NCBI GenBank assembly: GCA_026706755.1
Contig: JAPOYG010000145.1
Span: 1-35,547, forward strand
Direction of reading: 5' to 3'
DNA length: 35,547 bases
From: Acidobacteriota bacterium
Lineage (GTDB): Bacteria; Acidobacteriota; Vicinamibacteria; Vicinamibacterales; UBA8438
Positions within the stretch are counted from its first letter, which is position 1. Every line of letters begins with the position of its first letter. A program made the translations under genes and the position numbers. Below are positions 12,266 through 22,042 of the stretch, in pieces. Under the pieces are notes generated by a model. The model was not told where the DNA came from, ran no database searches, and saw only the letters and a list, made by a program, of their open reading frames with translations.

Positions 12266-14052
12266 CGGCGGTGCTGATCGGGGACCGGGCGGGGCTCGAT
12301 CCCGAGACGACGCGGCGCCTGCAGGAGGCGGGGACGTACCACGTCATCGCGATCTCGGGCGGCAACATCGCGGTCCTGGCGGGCCTGCTCGTCGCCGCGT
12401 GCCGGCTGGCCGGAGCGGGGCGCCGCGCGGCCGCGCTCTTCGCCGCGGCGGGCCTCCTCGCCTACGCGGAGGTCGTGGGCCCGGAGCCGTCCGTCGCCCG
12501 GGCCACGTTCACCGCCGTCACGTTCCTGCTCGCCCGCGCCGCCGACCTTCGCACGCGGCCGCTCAACACGCTGGCCCTCGCCGGAGCCTGCCTCGTGGCC
12601 GCATCGCCGGGGCAACTGGCCGATCCCGGCTTCCAGCTCACGTTCGGCGCCACGCTGGGCATCCTCGCCGGGATGCCGCGGCTGGCCGGATCCGCCGCGT
12701 CAACCGCGGTGGACAGGCTCGGTTCGCTCGGCCGCCCGGCGGCGAAGGCGGCGCTCCTGCTCCTCGGGGCAACGGTTTGCGCCGAGGTGGCGCTGCTGCC
12801 GGTCGCGGCCACGTGGTTCTCGCGCATCAGCCTCGCCGGCCTCCTGTTGAATTTCGCCGCGATTCCCCTGATGACGGTTACCCAGCTCGCCGGCATGGCG
12901 GCGGCCGCGCTCGCCCCCGCGTGGCCCGCGGCCGCGGCCGGGGTCGGCTTCGTGGCCCATCTCGCCGCGTTCGGCATCGTGGAGTCGACCCGCCTGGTCG
13001 ACGCGGCGCCGGGCCTGGTGGTGGACGTGGCGAGGCCGTACCCGGCGCTGGCCGCGGTCTACTACGGCACCTGGGCCCTCTGGCTCTGCGCCCCGCGCCG
13101 CCGGGTACGCGCGTGCGGACTCTGCGCGGCGGCCCTGGCCACGGCCGCGGTCGTGTCGCCGCCCGGCTTCGCCAGTCCCTCCCGGTGGCTCGCCAGCTCG
13201 ACGTGCGCGGGGCTCGACGGCCCGGATGCCGCGGGGGACGCGCGGCTGCGGGTGCTGTTCCTCGACGTGGGGCAGGCCGACGCCACGCTCGTGCTGCTGC
13301 CGGGAGGGCGGTCGCTGCTCGTCGACGCCGCCGGGTCCGCGACGGGCGGATCCGGCATCGGTCGTCGCGTCGTGGTGCCCGCCTTGCGCGCGGCAGGGGT
13401 GCGGCGGCTGGACTACCTTCTCGTGACGCACGCGCATCCGGACCACATCGGAGGGGCGGCGGAGGTCGTTCGCGAGTTCGCACCGCGCGAGATCTGGGAG
13501 GGGGTGCCGGTTCCCGCGTCGCCCCCGCGAGCCGAGTTGCTGGCGCTCGCGCGCGCGACCTCGGCGACCTGGCGGACGCGCAACGCCGGAGAGCGGTTCG
13601 TCGCAGGCGGCGCGGTGGTGCGGGTCGTCCATCCTCCGCGGCCCGACTGGGAACGGCCCCGCGTGCGCAACGACGACTCGGTCGTCCTCGACGTCCGGCT
13701 GGGCGACGTGTCGGTCGTGCTGCCGGGCGACGTCGGCGCTGCCGTGGAGGCGGAGCTGGCCGCCGCCTGGACTCCCGCCCCGATCCGCGTCCTCAAGGCG
13801 CCGCACCACGGAAGCCGCACCTCCAGCTCCGAGGGACTCCTGACGGCCCTCGAGCCCGACGTGGCCATCGTCAGCGCCGGCCGCGACAGCCGCTTCGGGC
13901 ACCCGCACCCCGAGGTCGTCGCGCGCTACGAGGCGCAGGGGGCGCGGCTGCTCGAGACCGGCGAGGTGGGGGCAGTCTCGGTCTGCACCGACGGTCGCCG
14001 GGCCGTCGTGGCGACGGCGGTGGACGGCATGCGGTTCACTCTCGACCCTTGA
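12262..14052 (+). CDS. comEC: ComEC/Rec2 competence (TM) plus C-terminal metallo-beta-lactamase domain
   Basis: 'GDRAGLDPETTRRLQEAGTYHVIAISGGNIAVLAGLL' and MBL 'RLRVLFLDVGQADATLVLLPGGRSLLVDA...YLLVTHAHPDHIGG...LKAPHHGSRTSSS'. GTG 12262 overlaps the upstream TGA (GTGA). Confidence 0.85.
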   Translation: MTAVLIGDRAGLDPETTRRLQEAGTYHVIAISGGNIAVLAGLLVAACRLAGAGRRAAALFAAAGLLAYAEVVGPEPSVARATFTAVTFLLARAADLRTRPLNTLALAGACLVAASPGQLADPGFQLTFGATLGILAGMPRLAGSAASTAVDRLGSLGRPAAKAALLLLGATVCAEVALLPVAATWFSRISLAGLLLNFAAIPLMTVTQLAGMAAAALAPAWPAAAAGVGFVAHLAAFGIVESTRLVDAAPGLVVDVARPYPALAAVYYGTWALWLCAPRRRVRACGLCAAALATAAVVSPPGFASPSRWLASSTCAGLDGPDAAGDARLRVLFLDVGQADATLVLLPGGRSLLVDAAGSATGGSGIGRRVVVPALRAAGVRRLDYLLVTHAHPDHIGGAAEVVREFAPREIWEGVPVPASPPRAELLALARATSATWRTRNAGERFVAGGAVVRVVHPPRPDWERPRVRNDDSVVLDVRLGDVSVVLPGDVGAAVEAELAAAWTPAPIRVLKAPHHGSRTSSSEGLLTALEPDVAIVSAGRDSRFGHPHPEVVARYEAQGARLLETGEVGAVSVCTDGRRAVVATAVDGMRFTLDP

Positions 14053-14860
14053 CGCGTCGCCACTCCGCGTCCAGCTCCGCGGGCGAGGCGTCGCGGAGCT
14101 CGCTTCCCCGGTCGCGAAACCGCTGCTCGAGCGCGCGGAACCGCGCCGCGAACTTCCGATTGGCGGCGCGCAGCGCGGCTTCGGGATCGACGTCGAGATG
14201 CCGTGCGAGATTCGCCAGCGCGAACAGGAGGTCGCCGAGCTCCTCCTCCACCTCGCGCCGCGAGCCCGCGGTCCGGGCCTCCCGGAGCTCCCGGAGCTCC
14301 TCGTCCACCTTCGCCTCGACCTCGGCGGGCGCCGTCCAGTCGAAGCCGGCGGTGGCCGCACGCTTCCCGATGCGGTAGGCCCGCAGCAGCGCCGGCAGGG
14401 CCTCGGGGATCTCGCCCAGAGCCTCCGGCTCGCGGCCGGCGGAGGTCCGCTCGTCCGCCTTGATGGCCTCCCACTGCCGCTTGACGTCGTCGGCCGACAG
14501 GGGGGGAGCCGCCCCGTCGGCGGGGCCGAACACGTGCGGGTGCCGCCGCACGAGCTTCGCGCAGACCGCATCGAGGGAATCGCGAATCCCGAAGGCTCCC
14601 TGCTCGTGCGCCACCTGGGCCAGGAACACCGCCTCGAGCACGAAGTCCCCGATCTCCTCCCGGAGCGCCGCGAGGTCGCCCCGGTCGATGGCGTCGACCA
14701 CCTCGTAGGCCTCTTCGAGCACGAAGGGACGCAGCGAGGCCAGGGTCTGCTCGCGGTCCCAGGCGCAGCCGCCGGGAGACCGCAGGGTCCGCATGGTCTC
14801 GACGAGACGATCGAAGGCGGCGCCGGGGGTCGGTCGGCCGGGGTCGCGCGGTGACGACAT
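14036..14860 (-). CDS. mazG: Nucleoside triphosphate pyrophosphohydrolase MazG
   Basis: 'LRSPGGCAWDREQTLASLRPFVLEEAYEVVDAI...EEIGDFVLEAVFLAQVA' and 'VEEELGDLLFALANLARHL DVDPEAALRAANRKFAARF'. Confidence 0.95.
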   Translation of the reverse strand: MSSPRDPGRPTPGAAFDRLVETMRTLRSPGGCAWDREQTLASLRPFVLEEAYEVVDAIDRGDLAALREEIGDFVLEAVFLAQVAHEQGAFGIRDSLDAVCAKLVRRHPHVFGPADGAAPPLSADDVKRQWEAIKADERTSAGREPEALGEIPEALPALLRAYRIGKRAATAGFDWTAPAEVEAKVDEELRELREARTAGSRREVEEELGDLLFALANLARHLDVDPEAALRAANRKFAARFRALEQRFRDRGSELRDASPAELDAEWRRVKGRE

Positions 14861-14930
14861 GCTGGCGTATGCTTGGAATCCGGAGCCGGACAGATTATGC
14901 CGTGCCACCACGGCCCGGACCAGCCCGAGC

Positions 14931-15242
14931 GTGACTGGAGTTACCTTCAACGGCTTTGTAGTCTCGCTGGCGACGACCGCCGCCGTCCACTTTGGCGACG
15001 TCGCCGATCCCGGCTCCGGCGAGAAGGGGCCCGCCAACCTCTCCGCGGCCGGTCAGGCGATCGCCATGCTGGCCCTGCTCGAGGAGAAGACCCGCGGCAA
15101 CCTCACCGACGAAGAAACGCGGTTCCTGCGGCAGGTGCTGTACGAGTTGCGGCGCCGCCTGGCCGATGCGCGGAAGCGGACTTCCGACGACGCCGGCCAG
15201 GCCGCCTCGCCGGACGAGACGACGTTCGACGGGGAAGGGTAG
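14931..15242 (+). CDS. DUF1844 family protein
   Basis: 'FNGFVVSLATTAAVHFGDV...NLSAAGQAIAMLALLEEKTRGNLTDEETRFLRQVLYELRRRL' fits DUF1844. GTG start chosen; an in-frame ATG at 14859 is an alternative. Confidence 0.75.
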   Translation: MTGVTFNGFVVSLATTAAVHFGDVADPGSGEKGPANLSAAGQAIAMLALLEEKTRGNLTDEETRFLRQVLYELRRRLADARKRTSDDAGQAASPDETTFDGEG

Positions 15243-15257
15243 GAGTCTGCGCCGCCC

Positions 15258-16079
15258 GTGCGGATCACGTTCCTGGGGACGGGCACATCGTCGGGCGTGC
15301 CGGTAATCGCCTGCGAATGCGAGACTTGTCGCTCCAGCGACGTTCGGGACCGGCGCTGGCGCACGTCGGTGGCCCTCGCGCTCGACGACGGTACGTCGGT
15401 GCTCGTCGATGCCTCGCCGGACCTCCGTGCGCAGGCCCTCGCCTTCGGCCTGAAGCGCGTCGACGCGATTCTCCTCACGCACGAGCACGCGGACCACGTG
15501 CTTGGCCTCGACGACGTTCGCATCTACAACTTCCGGCAGCGCCGGGCGATCCCGTGCCTCGGCACGGCCCGGACGCTGGCGCGGGTGCGGGGCATGTTCT
15601 CGTACGTCTTCGACCCCGAGACGCCGCGCGGAGGCGGCCTCCCGCAACTGGCCCTGTCGACGGTGGTCGGCCCGTTCTCCATCGGCCGACGCCTGGTCGT
15701 CCCGATTCCGCTGCTCCACGGCACGCTGCCCGTGCTCGGGTTCCGCATCGGGGCGTTCGCCTACCTTACCGACTGCAACGCCATCCCGGACGCCTCGTGG
15801 CCGCTGTTGCGGGGACTCGACGTCGTGGTCCTCGATGCGTTGCGCCGCAAGCCTCACGCGACCCACTTCACCCTCGACGAGGCGGTGGCGGCCGCCCGGC
15901 GGATCGGCGCCGCGCGCACCTATTTCACCCACATGGCGCACGATCTCGCGCATGCGGCAACGTGCGACGAGCTGCCGGCGGGGATGACGTTGGCCTACGA
16001 CGGGCTGTGCCTGGAAGTGGACGGGGGCGCGGAGCCGTCCGTGCCGGCGAATCCTGCGCCTTGGACTATGATCCCGTGA
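15258..16079 (+). CDS. MBL-fold metal-dependent hydrolase (PhnP-like)
   Basis: 'ITFLGTGTSSGVPVIACECETCRSSDVRDRRWRTSVAL', 'ILLTHEHADHVLGLDDVR', 'FAYLTDCNAIPD'. Confidence 0.9.
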   Translation: MRITFLGTGTSSGVPVIACECETCRSSDVRDRRWRTSVALALDDGTSVLVDASPDLRAQALAFGLKRVDAILLTHEHADHVLGLDDVRIYNFRQRRAIPCLGTARTLARVRGMFSYVFDPETPRGGGLPQLALSTVVGPFSIGRRLVVPIPLLHGTLPVLGFRIGAFAYLTDCNAIPDASWPLLRGLDVVVLDALRRKPHATHFTLDEAVAAARRIGAARTYFTHMAHDLAHAATCDELPAGMTLAYDGLCLEVDGGAEPSVPANPAPWTMIP

Positions 16080-16085
16080 TCGAGC

Positions 16086-17024
16086 GTGGAGGTCATTCAC
16101 TATCCTGACGACCGGCCGCCGGCGGCGTGGACGCAGACCGCCCTGGCGCTCGGCAACTTCGACGGCCTGCACCGGGGTCATACCAAGCTCGTCGAGCGCG
16201 TGCGGAGCCAGGCGGACGAGCGCGGCGGCACCGGTGTGGTGCTGACGTTCGACCCCCACCCGCCCCGCGTCGTCCGGCCGGATCGCGCCCCGCCGCTCCT
16301 GATGACGCTCCCCCAGAAGCTCCGGGGCCTGGCCGACCTCGGCATGGACGGCGCCGCGGTAGTGCGTTTCACCCTCGAGCTGTCGCGTTGGGATCCGGAG
16401 CGGTTCGTGCGGACCGTGCTCGTCGAGTGGCTGGCGGTGCGCGACGTCTGGGTGGGCGCGAACTTCCTGTTCGGCCGCGACCGCCGCGGCAATTTCTCCC
16501 TCCTGCGCGCGCTCGGGGCGCAGTACGGCTTTCGCACGGAGCGGATCGAGCCGGTACGCTACAAGGACTTCGTCGTCAGCAGCACGCGGCTGCGACGCCT
16601 GGTGGGCGAGGGCCGCGTGGACGAGGCCGGCGCCCTCCTCGGCCACCACTACGCCATCGAGGGCACGGTCGTGCACGGAGCGGGCCGGGGCCGGAACCAG
16701 GGGTTTCCGACCGCCAACCTCGACAGCGACAACGAGCTGCTGCCCCCGGACGGCGTCTACGCGACGACTGCGACCGTGGACGGGATCCTGCATCCGTCCA
16801 TTACCAACATCGGTGTCCGGCCGACGTTCGAGAGCGCGGGACCGCGCACCGTCGAAACGCACCTGCTCGAGTCGGGTGACGATCTCTACGGTCGGCGCGT
16901 CAGGCTGGCCTTCATCCAGCGGTTGCGAGGGGAACGGCCGTTTCCGGACGCCGCCGCCCTGACCCGGCAGATCGCGGCCGACTGCGACCAGGCGCGGGCG
17001 TTGTTCAGCCGGATTTCACTATAG
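16086..17024 (+). CDS. ribF: Bifunctional riboflavin kinase/FAD synthetase
   Basis: 'LALGNFDGLHRGHTKLVERV', 'VLTFDPHP', 'GRGRNQGFPTANLDSDNELLPPDGVYATTATVDG', 'NIGVRPTF'. Start taken from the ORF track (GTG). Confidence 0.93.
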   Translation: MEVIHYPDDRPPAAWTQTALALGNFDGLHRGHTKLVERVRSQADERGGTGVVLTFDPHPPRVVRPDRAPPLLMTLPQKLRGLADLGMDGAAVVRFTLELSRWDPERFVRTVLVEWLAVRDVWVGANFLFGRDRRGNFSLLRALGAQYGFRTERIEPVRYKDFVVSSTRLRRLVGEGRVDEAGALLGHHYAIEGTVVHGAGRGRNQGFPTANLDSDNELLPPDGVYATTATVDGILHPSITNIGVRPTFESAGPRTVETHLLESGDDLYGRRVRLAFIQRLRGERPFPDAAALTRQIAADCDQARALFSRISL

Positions 17025-17482
17025 TGAACGCCGTGACGGAAGGGAGTGCCGCGGGCCCCGTGCCGATGCGCCTGGACATGACGGTGTCCTGCGACGAGCG
17101 CTTCCGCCCGCTGCTCGACCAGTTCGTCTCGCGCATGATCGCCTACGTGGGCTACGACGCGTCGGACGCGACGGCCGTCGCCGGCGTCGTGGAGCGTGCG
17201 ATCGGCGGCGCCTGGGCCTGCATGGCCGGCACGCCGGACGCCAGCGTCGACCTGCGGTTCGTGATCGGCGAGACCGAGATGCAGATTCGCATCGGGTGTC
17301 GGCCGGCGCCCGGCGCCGGGCCGACCGGGGAAGTGGGTCTCGACCGCGCGTTGCGCGAGGGGGGGGCGGGCGAGGATGCGCCGCTCCACCGCATTCGGCA
17401 GGTAATGACGCGGGTCGAGTTCGGCCGCGAGGGCGGCCTCGACGTGTGCACCCTCGCCAAGGCCCTGCCCGGCCGGGGCTGA
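17024..17482 (+). CDS. Hypothetical protein in the ribF-cysS interval
   Basis: Intact ORF, GTG start overlaps the ribF TAG; no family recognised with confidence. Confidence 0.6.
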   Translation: MNAVTEGSAAGPVPMRLDMTVSCDERFRPLLDQFVSRMIAYVGYDASDATAVAGVVERAIGGAWACMAGTPDASVDLRFVIGETEMQIRIGCRPAPGAGPTGEVGLDRALREGGAGEDAPLHRIRQVMTRVEFGREGGLDVCTLAKALPGRG

Positions 17483-17546
17483 CTGCCGACCGGTCCCCGT
17501 GCAGCCGCACGGGCGCCCGCGGCGCCGCGGAAACCGAGCCACCGAC

Positions 17547-18962
17547 ATGCGCCTCTACAACACCCTGACGCGCTCGCTCGAGGAGTTCGCCCCGTCGCAC
17601 GGCGATACCGTGCGGATGTACGCGTGTGGGCTGACCGTGTACGCCCGCGGCCACATCGGCAACTTCCGGACGTTCGTCTGCCTGGACGTCCTGCGGCGCA
17701 CGCTGCGGCACGTCGCGGGGCACGAGATGCGTCAGGTGGTCAACTTCACCGACGTCGACGACAAGACGATCGCCGGCGCGCGGGCGGCCGGGGTGCCGCT
17801 GCGCGAGTACACGGACCGCTACATCGACGCGTTCCGCGAGGATGCCGCCACCCTGGGGCTCGAGGCCGTCGAGGAATCGCCGCGCGCGACGGATGGCGCG
17901 AACCTGCAGGCGATGGCCGACATGATCGCGGCCCTCGAGGCGCGCGGACATACGTACCGGAGCGATGGATCGGTGTATTTCCGGATCGGCACGCTGCCCG
18001 GCTACGGCAAGCTGGCGCGTCTCGACCACGACGGGATGCGCCCCGGCGCGCGCGTCGACAGCGACGAGTACGCCAAGGAGGACGCTCGCGACTTCGTGCT
18101 CTGGAAGGCGACCGCGCCCGAGGAGCCGAGCTGGGATCTCGGGGTAGGACCCGGGCGTCCCGGGTGGCACATCGAGTGTTCCGCGATGGCCTTGCGCCTT
18201 CTGGACGGGCCACCCATCGACATCCACGCCGGCGGGGTGGATCTCGTCTTCCCCCACCACGAGAACGAGATCGCCCAGGCGGAGGGGGCAACCGGCCAGC
18301 CGTTCGCGCGCTTCTGGGTGCACGTGGAGCATCTGCTGCTCGACCGCGACGTGAAGATGTCGAAGTCGCTCGGCAATGTCTTCACGGTGCAGGACATCCT
18401 GGAGCGCGGCCACCGGGCGTCGGCGCTGCGCTTCGTCCTGCTGTCGACGCACTACCGCAAGCAGTTGCGATTCACGTGGACGAGCCTCGCGCAGGCGGAG
18501 GAGGCGCTGCAGCGGCTCATGGCATGTCTGGCCCGCGTCGAGTCGGTGTCGCGGGGCGAACGGCACGACGCGATCGCCGAGCGCGTCGAATCCGCACGCC
18601 AGGCGTTTGCCGCGCGGATGGCGGACGACCTCAACATGCCGGGCGCGCTCGGCGCGGTCTTCGAGCTCGTGCGGGACGTGAACGCGGCGATCGACGCGGG
18701 GGAGCTGGGCTCCGGCGACGCCGCGCTCGTCCGGGACGCGTTCGAGGCGTTCGATCGGGTCCTCGGGGTGATTTGCCTGCGGCGGGCCGAGGAGGCCGCG
18801 CCTCCGGTCGAGGTGGGCGAGATCGACCGCCTGATCGCCGCCCGGCGGGAGGCGCGCCGCCGGCGCGACTTCGCGACCGCCGACCGGATCCGGGACGAGC
18901 TCGACGAACGCGGCATCCAGCTCGAGGACACGTCCGACGGGACACGCTGGCGGCGGAAGTAG
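17547..18962 (+). CDS. cysS: Cysteinyl-tRNA synthetase
   Basis: 'MRLYNTLTRS...VRMYACGLTVYARGHIGNFRTFVCLDVLRR', 'GWHIECSAMA', 'DIHAGGVDLVFPHHENEIAQAEG', 'KMSKSLGN'. Confidence 0.97.
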   Translation: MRLYNTLTRSLEEFAPSHGDTVRMYACGLTVYARGHIGNFRTFVCLDVLRRTLRHVAGHEMRQVVNFTDVDDKTIAGARAAGVPLREYTDRYIDAFREDAATLGLEAVEESPRATDGANLQAMADMIAALEARGHTYRSDGSVYFRIGTLPGYGKLARLDHDGMRPGARVDSDEYAKEDARDFVLWKATAPEEPSWDLGVGPGRPGWHIECSAMALRLLDGPPIDIHAGGVDLVFPHHENEIAQAEGATGQPFARFWVHVEHLLLDRDVKMSKSLGNVFTVQDILERGHRASALRFVLLSTHYRKQLRFTWTSLAQAEEALQRLMACLARVESVSRGERHDAIAERVESARQAFAARMADDLNMPGALGAVFELVRDVNAAIDAGELGSGDAALVRDAFEAFDRVLGVICLRRAEEAAPPVEVGEIDRLIAARREARRRRDFATADRIRDELDERGIQLEDTSDGTRWRRK

Positions 18963-18991
18963 GCGCGGAGCTTGCAAGGACTGTCGGCGTC

Positions 18992-19360
18992 GTGCCGACT
19001 CCTCGACAGGCGGCGCTCGGGACTCTCGGCGAGCTTCTGGCGTGCCGCGAGTTGCGGCGGCGGGGCTACGCCATACTGGCCCGCGGATTCCGTACGCGGC
19101 ACGGCGAGATCGACATCGTGGCTCGTGACGGCGACGTCCTGGTGTTCGTGGAGGTGAAGGCGCGCGCCGGCCGCCGCTACGGCACGGCGCTCGAGGCGGT
19201 CACCGCGCGCAAGCAGCGCCGGGTCGCGGCGATGGCCCGCAGCTACCTCGCCCGCGCCGGATGGGGCGAACGCCCCTGCCGGTTCGATGTCGTCGCCGTC
19301 ACCGGGCGCGAGCCGGAACGAGCCCAGGTGACGGTGGTGAGGAACGCCTTCAGCCTGTGA
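18992..19360 (+). CDS. YraN/UPF0102 family endonuclease-like protein
   Basis: 'LGELLACRELRRRGYAILARGFRTRHGEIDIVARDGDVLVFVEVKARAGRRYG' is the UPF0102 signature; GTG start inferred. Confidence 0.9.
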   Translation: MPTPRQAALGTLGELLACRELRRRGYAILARGFRTRHGEIDIVARDGDVLVFVEVKARAGRRYGTALEAVTARKQRRVAAMARSYLARAGWGERPCRFDVVAVTGREPERAQVTVVRNAFSL

Positions 19361-19500
19361 CGGCGCCGGGAACGTCGGTCGCCGGCCCGGTCCCCGGGGC
19401 CCTGCCCGCGCCCGCTCCCGCCACGCCCCGCGGGCGCCGGGGGCCGTCCTTGAAGCACTCGGATGCCCTGTGGTACGGTTGGGGGCGCGCGTTGTGGCGG

Positions 19501-19575
19501 GCGGGAATAACTCAGTGGTAGAGTGCGACCTTGCCAAGGTCGAAGTCGCGGGTTCGAATCCCGTTTCCCGCTCCA
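19501..19575 (+). tRNA. tRNA-Gly (anticodon GCC)
   Basis: GCGGGAA/TTCCCGC acceptor stem, anticodon loop TTGCCAA, T-loop GGGTTCGAATCCC, encoded CCA. Confidence 0.96.
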
Positions 19576-19613
19576 TCCCTCCTTGCTTGAACGATTCGCG
19601 CGGCCGGTCTGAC

Positions 19614-19687
<74 letters not shown>

Positions 19688-19734
19688 TCAGCCGCACGTC
19701 GAGCGAGCGCGAACGCAAAAGGACGCGAGAAACC

Positions 19735-21072
19735 ATGAACATCACGAAGCTGTACGCGGGGCTGGCGACGGTCGCCGTCCTTGCCGGCCTGGCCGGTCCC
19801 GCCGCGGCGGCGGAGGCGGAGACGCCCACCTTCACGCGGGACGTCGCGCCCATCTTCCAGGCCAAGTGCGAGGCCTGCCACCGTGCCGACTCCATTGCGC
19901 CCATGTCGCTGGTGACGTACCAGGAGGCTCGTCCCTGGGCGCGGTCCATTCGGGAACGCGTCTCGACGCGGCAGATGCCGCCGTGGCACATCGACCGCAC
20001 CGTCGGCATCGCGGAGTTCAAGAACGACCGCTCGCTCACCGACGCGGAGATCGACACCGTCGTACGGTGGGTCGACGGGGGCGCGCCGCAGGGCGATCCG
20101 GCCGACCTGCCGCCTGCGCGCGAGTGGCCCGACGCGTCGAAGTGGTACTTCGCGGAGCGGTTCGGCGGCCCGCCCGACCTCATCGTCCGCTCGGCCCCGT
20201 TCACGATGCCCGCGGAGGCGAACGACGCGTGGTGGAAGCCGCAGAGCGAGACCGGCCTGACCGAGCCGCGCTGGGTGCGGGCCATCGAGTTGCGGCCGGC
20301 CACGGTCGCCGGCCGGCGCATCACCCACCACGCGATCGCGCGCCTCGAGCAGGAGGAGACCGACCCGCTGCTGCGCAACGCGAACGCGACCGACGACGAC
20401 GATCCGCTCAACAACTCCGGGCTCTTCATGGAGTGGGCGGTCGGTAAGCAGGGCGAGCTGATGCGCCCCGGCAGCGGCAAGCTCATGCTTCCCGGGTCGC
20501 GCATCATCTGGGACGTTCACTACTCGGCGGCCGGCGAGGAGATCACCGACCACGTCGAGCTGGGTATCTACTTCTACCCGCGCGACGAGGAGCCGGACCA
20601 CCGTCAGGTCCTGCACCTGATGGGCGCAACCGGCGGGGGAGCGCTCGACATCCCGCCGCACAGCGTCACGGTGACCGAGGGCTTCTTCCCGCTGCGCCGG
20701 GCCGCGCGCATCGAGAGCTACCAGCCGCACATGCACCTGCGAGGCAAGGCGATGTCGATGGAGGCGATTCTCCCCACCGGCCGCGTCCGGACCCTGAGCC
20801 ACGTCGGCGACTTCAACTTCAACTGGCACAACGCCTACGTCTACGCCGACGACGCCGCGCCGCTGCTGCCGCGCGGCACGGTGATCAAGGTCACCGCGTG
20901 GCACGACAACACGGCGGCCAACCGGGCCAATCCCGATCCGAACGTCTGGGTCGGGTACGGGGACCGGACCGTAGACGAGATGGCGCACGCCTGGGTCAAC
21001 GTCACCTACTTCACGGACGACGACTACGAGGCGGAGCTCGAGAAGCGCGCGGCGGGGACGGACGACAATTGA
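19735..21072 (+). CDS. Secreted c-type cytochrome fused to a PHM-like (copper type II, ascorbate-dependent monooxygenase) domain
   Basis: Signal peptide; heme motif 'CEACH'; PHM-like copper ligand motifs 'THHAI', 'IWDVHYS', 'QPHMHLRGK', 'TVDEMAHAWVNVTYF'. Confidence 0.85.
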   Translation: MNITKLYAGLATVAVLAGLAGPAAAAEAETPTFTRDVAPIFQAKCEACHRADSIAPMSLVTYQEARPWARSIRERVSTRQMPPWHIDRTVGIAEFKNDRSLTDAEIDTVVRWVDGGAPQGDPADLPPAREWPDASKWYFAERFGGPPDLIVRSAPFTMPAEANDAWWKPQSETGLTEPRWVRAIELRPATVAGRRITHHAIARLEQEETDPLLRNANATDDDDPLNNSGLFMEWAVGKQGELMRPGSGKLMLPGSRIIWDVHYSAAGEEITDHVELGIYFYPRDEEPDHRQVLHLMGATGGGALDIPPHSVTVTEGFFPLRRAARIESYQPHMHLRGKAMSMEAILPTGRVRTLSHVGDFNFNWHNAYVYADDAAPLLPRGTVIKVTAWHDNTAANRANPDPNVWVGYGDRTVDEMAHAWVNVTYFTDDDYEAELEKRAAGTDDN

Positions 21073-21971
21073 CGGGACGCGCGCACGCGGTGCCGGCGTC
21101 TTCCCCTGCGTCGGGCGCCCTGCCGTTCGTTCTGCTGGCGGCCATGCTGCTGGCGGCGTCCGGTGCGGGGGCGCAGCCGCCACGGGCACCGTTGCCTCTC
21201 GAGCCGGAGGGCGATCGCGGAGAGGCGATCTACCCGGCCCTGGAAGGCTGGTACCGCAACGCCGACGGGAGCCACACCATCCTGCTCGGCTACTTCAACC
21301 GCAACGCGGTACCGGTCGACCTGCCGATCGGTCCGGACAACCGCATCGAGCCCGGCGGTCCGGACCTCGGACAGCCGACGCACTTCCTGCCGCGGCGCGC
21401 CTGGGGCGTGTTCGCGATCCGCGTGCCCGCCGACTTCGCCGAGCGTCGGCTGACCTGGACGCTGGTCGCGAACAACCAGCGCGCCGAGGTCACCTTCTGG
21501 CTGAATCCCCCGTACTTCGTCGATCCGTTCCTGAACCGGGCGAACGGCAACCGGCCGCCGCTCCTGCGCGTGGCCGACGGAGGGCCGGAGCTCCAGGGAC
21601 CGCCGCAGGGCGTGGCGGCGTCCCTCCGGGCGGTCGCCGGGACTCCCGTCCGACTGACCGCGTGGGCGAGGGACACGGAGCTGGAGAACCCGCCGCCGCC
21701 CCGCGCCCGCAGCCGCCCGCGGCCTCCGCTCACGGTCACCTGGCGCAAGCATCGCGGCCCGGGCGACGTCACCTTCGACGAGGCGGCGTACGAGTACGAG
21801 AGCCTCGCGGGCGGGGAGGCATCGACGATGGCGACCTTCGCGGAGCCGGGCGCCTACCGTCTCACCGTAACCGCGAACGACATCTCGGGGAACGGAGGGG
21901 GTGGCGACCAGTGCTGCTGGACGACCGCCCACGTCGACGTCGTCGTCGAGCCGGCCCCGCTGTCGCCGTGA
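21069..21971 (+). CDS. Predicted secreted protein with a C-terminal PKD/Ig-like segment, function unknown
   Basis: Signal-like 'ALPFVLLAAMLLAASGAGAQPP'; 'VTWRKHRGPGDVTFD...ATFAEPGAYRLTVTANDISGNGG' PKD-like. TTG 21069 overlaps the upstream TGA; GTG 21090 is an alternative. Confidence 0.75.
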   Translation: MTGRAHAVPASSPASGALPFVLLAAMLLAASGAGAQPPRAPLPLEPEGDRGEAIYPALEGWYRNADGSHTILLGYFNRNAVPVDLPIGPDNRIEPGGPDLGQPTHFLPRRAWGVFAIRVPADFAERRLTWTLVANNQRAEVTFWLNPPYFVDPFLNRANGNRPPLLRVADGGPELQGPPQGVAASLRAVAGTPVRLTAWARDTELENPPPPRARSRPRPPLTVTWRKHRGPGDVTFDEAAYEYESLAGGEASTMATFAEPGAYRLTVTANDISGNGGGGDQCCWTTAHVDVVVEPAPLSP

Positions 21972-22042
21972 TTTCGTGCTTGCCTCCGGAGGGGGCGAAG
22001 TGGCACGCTTGGGGCGCGATAGCGAAACGTCAGGAGGCATAC

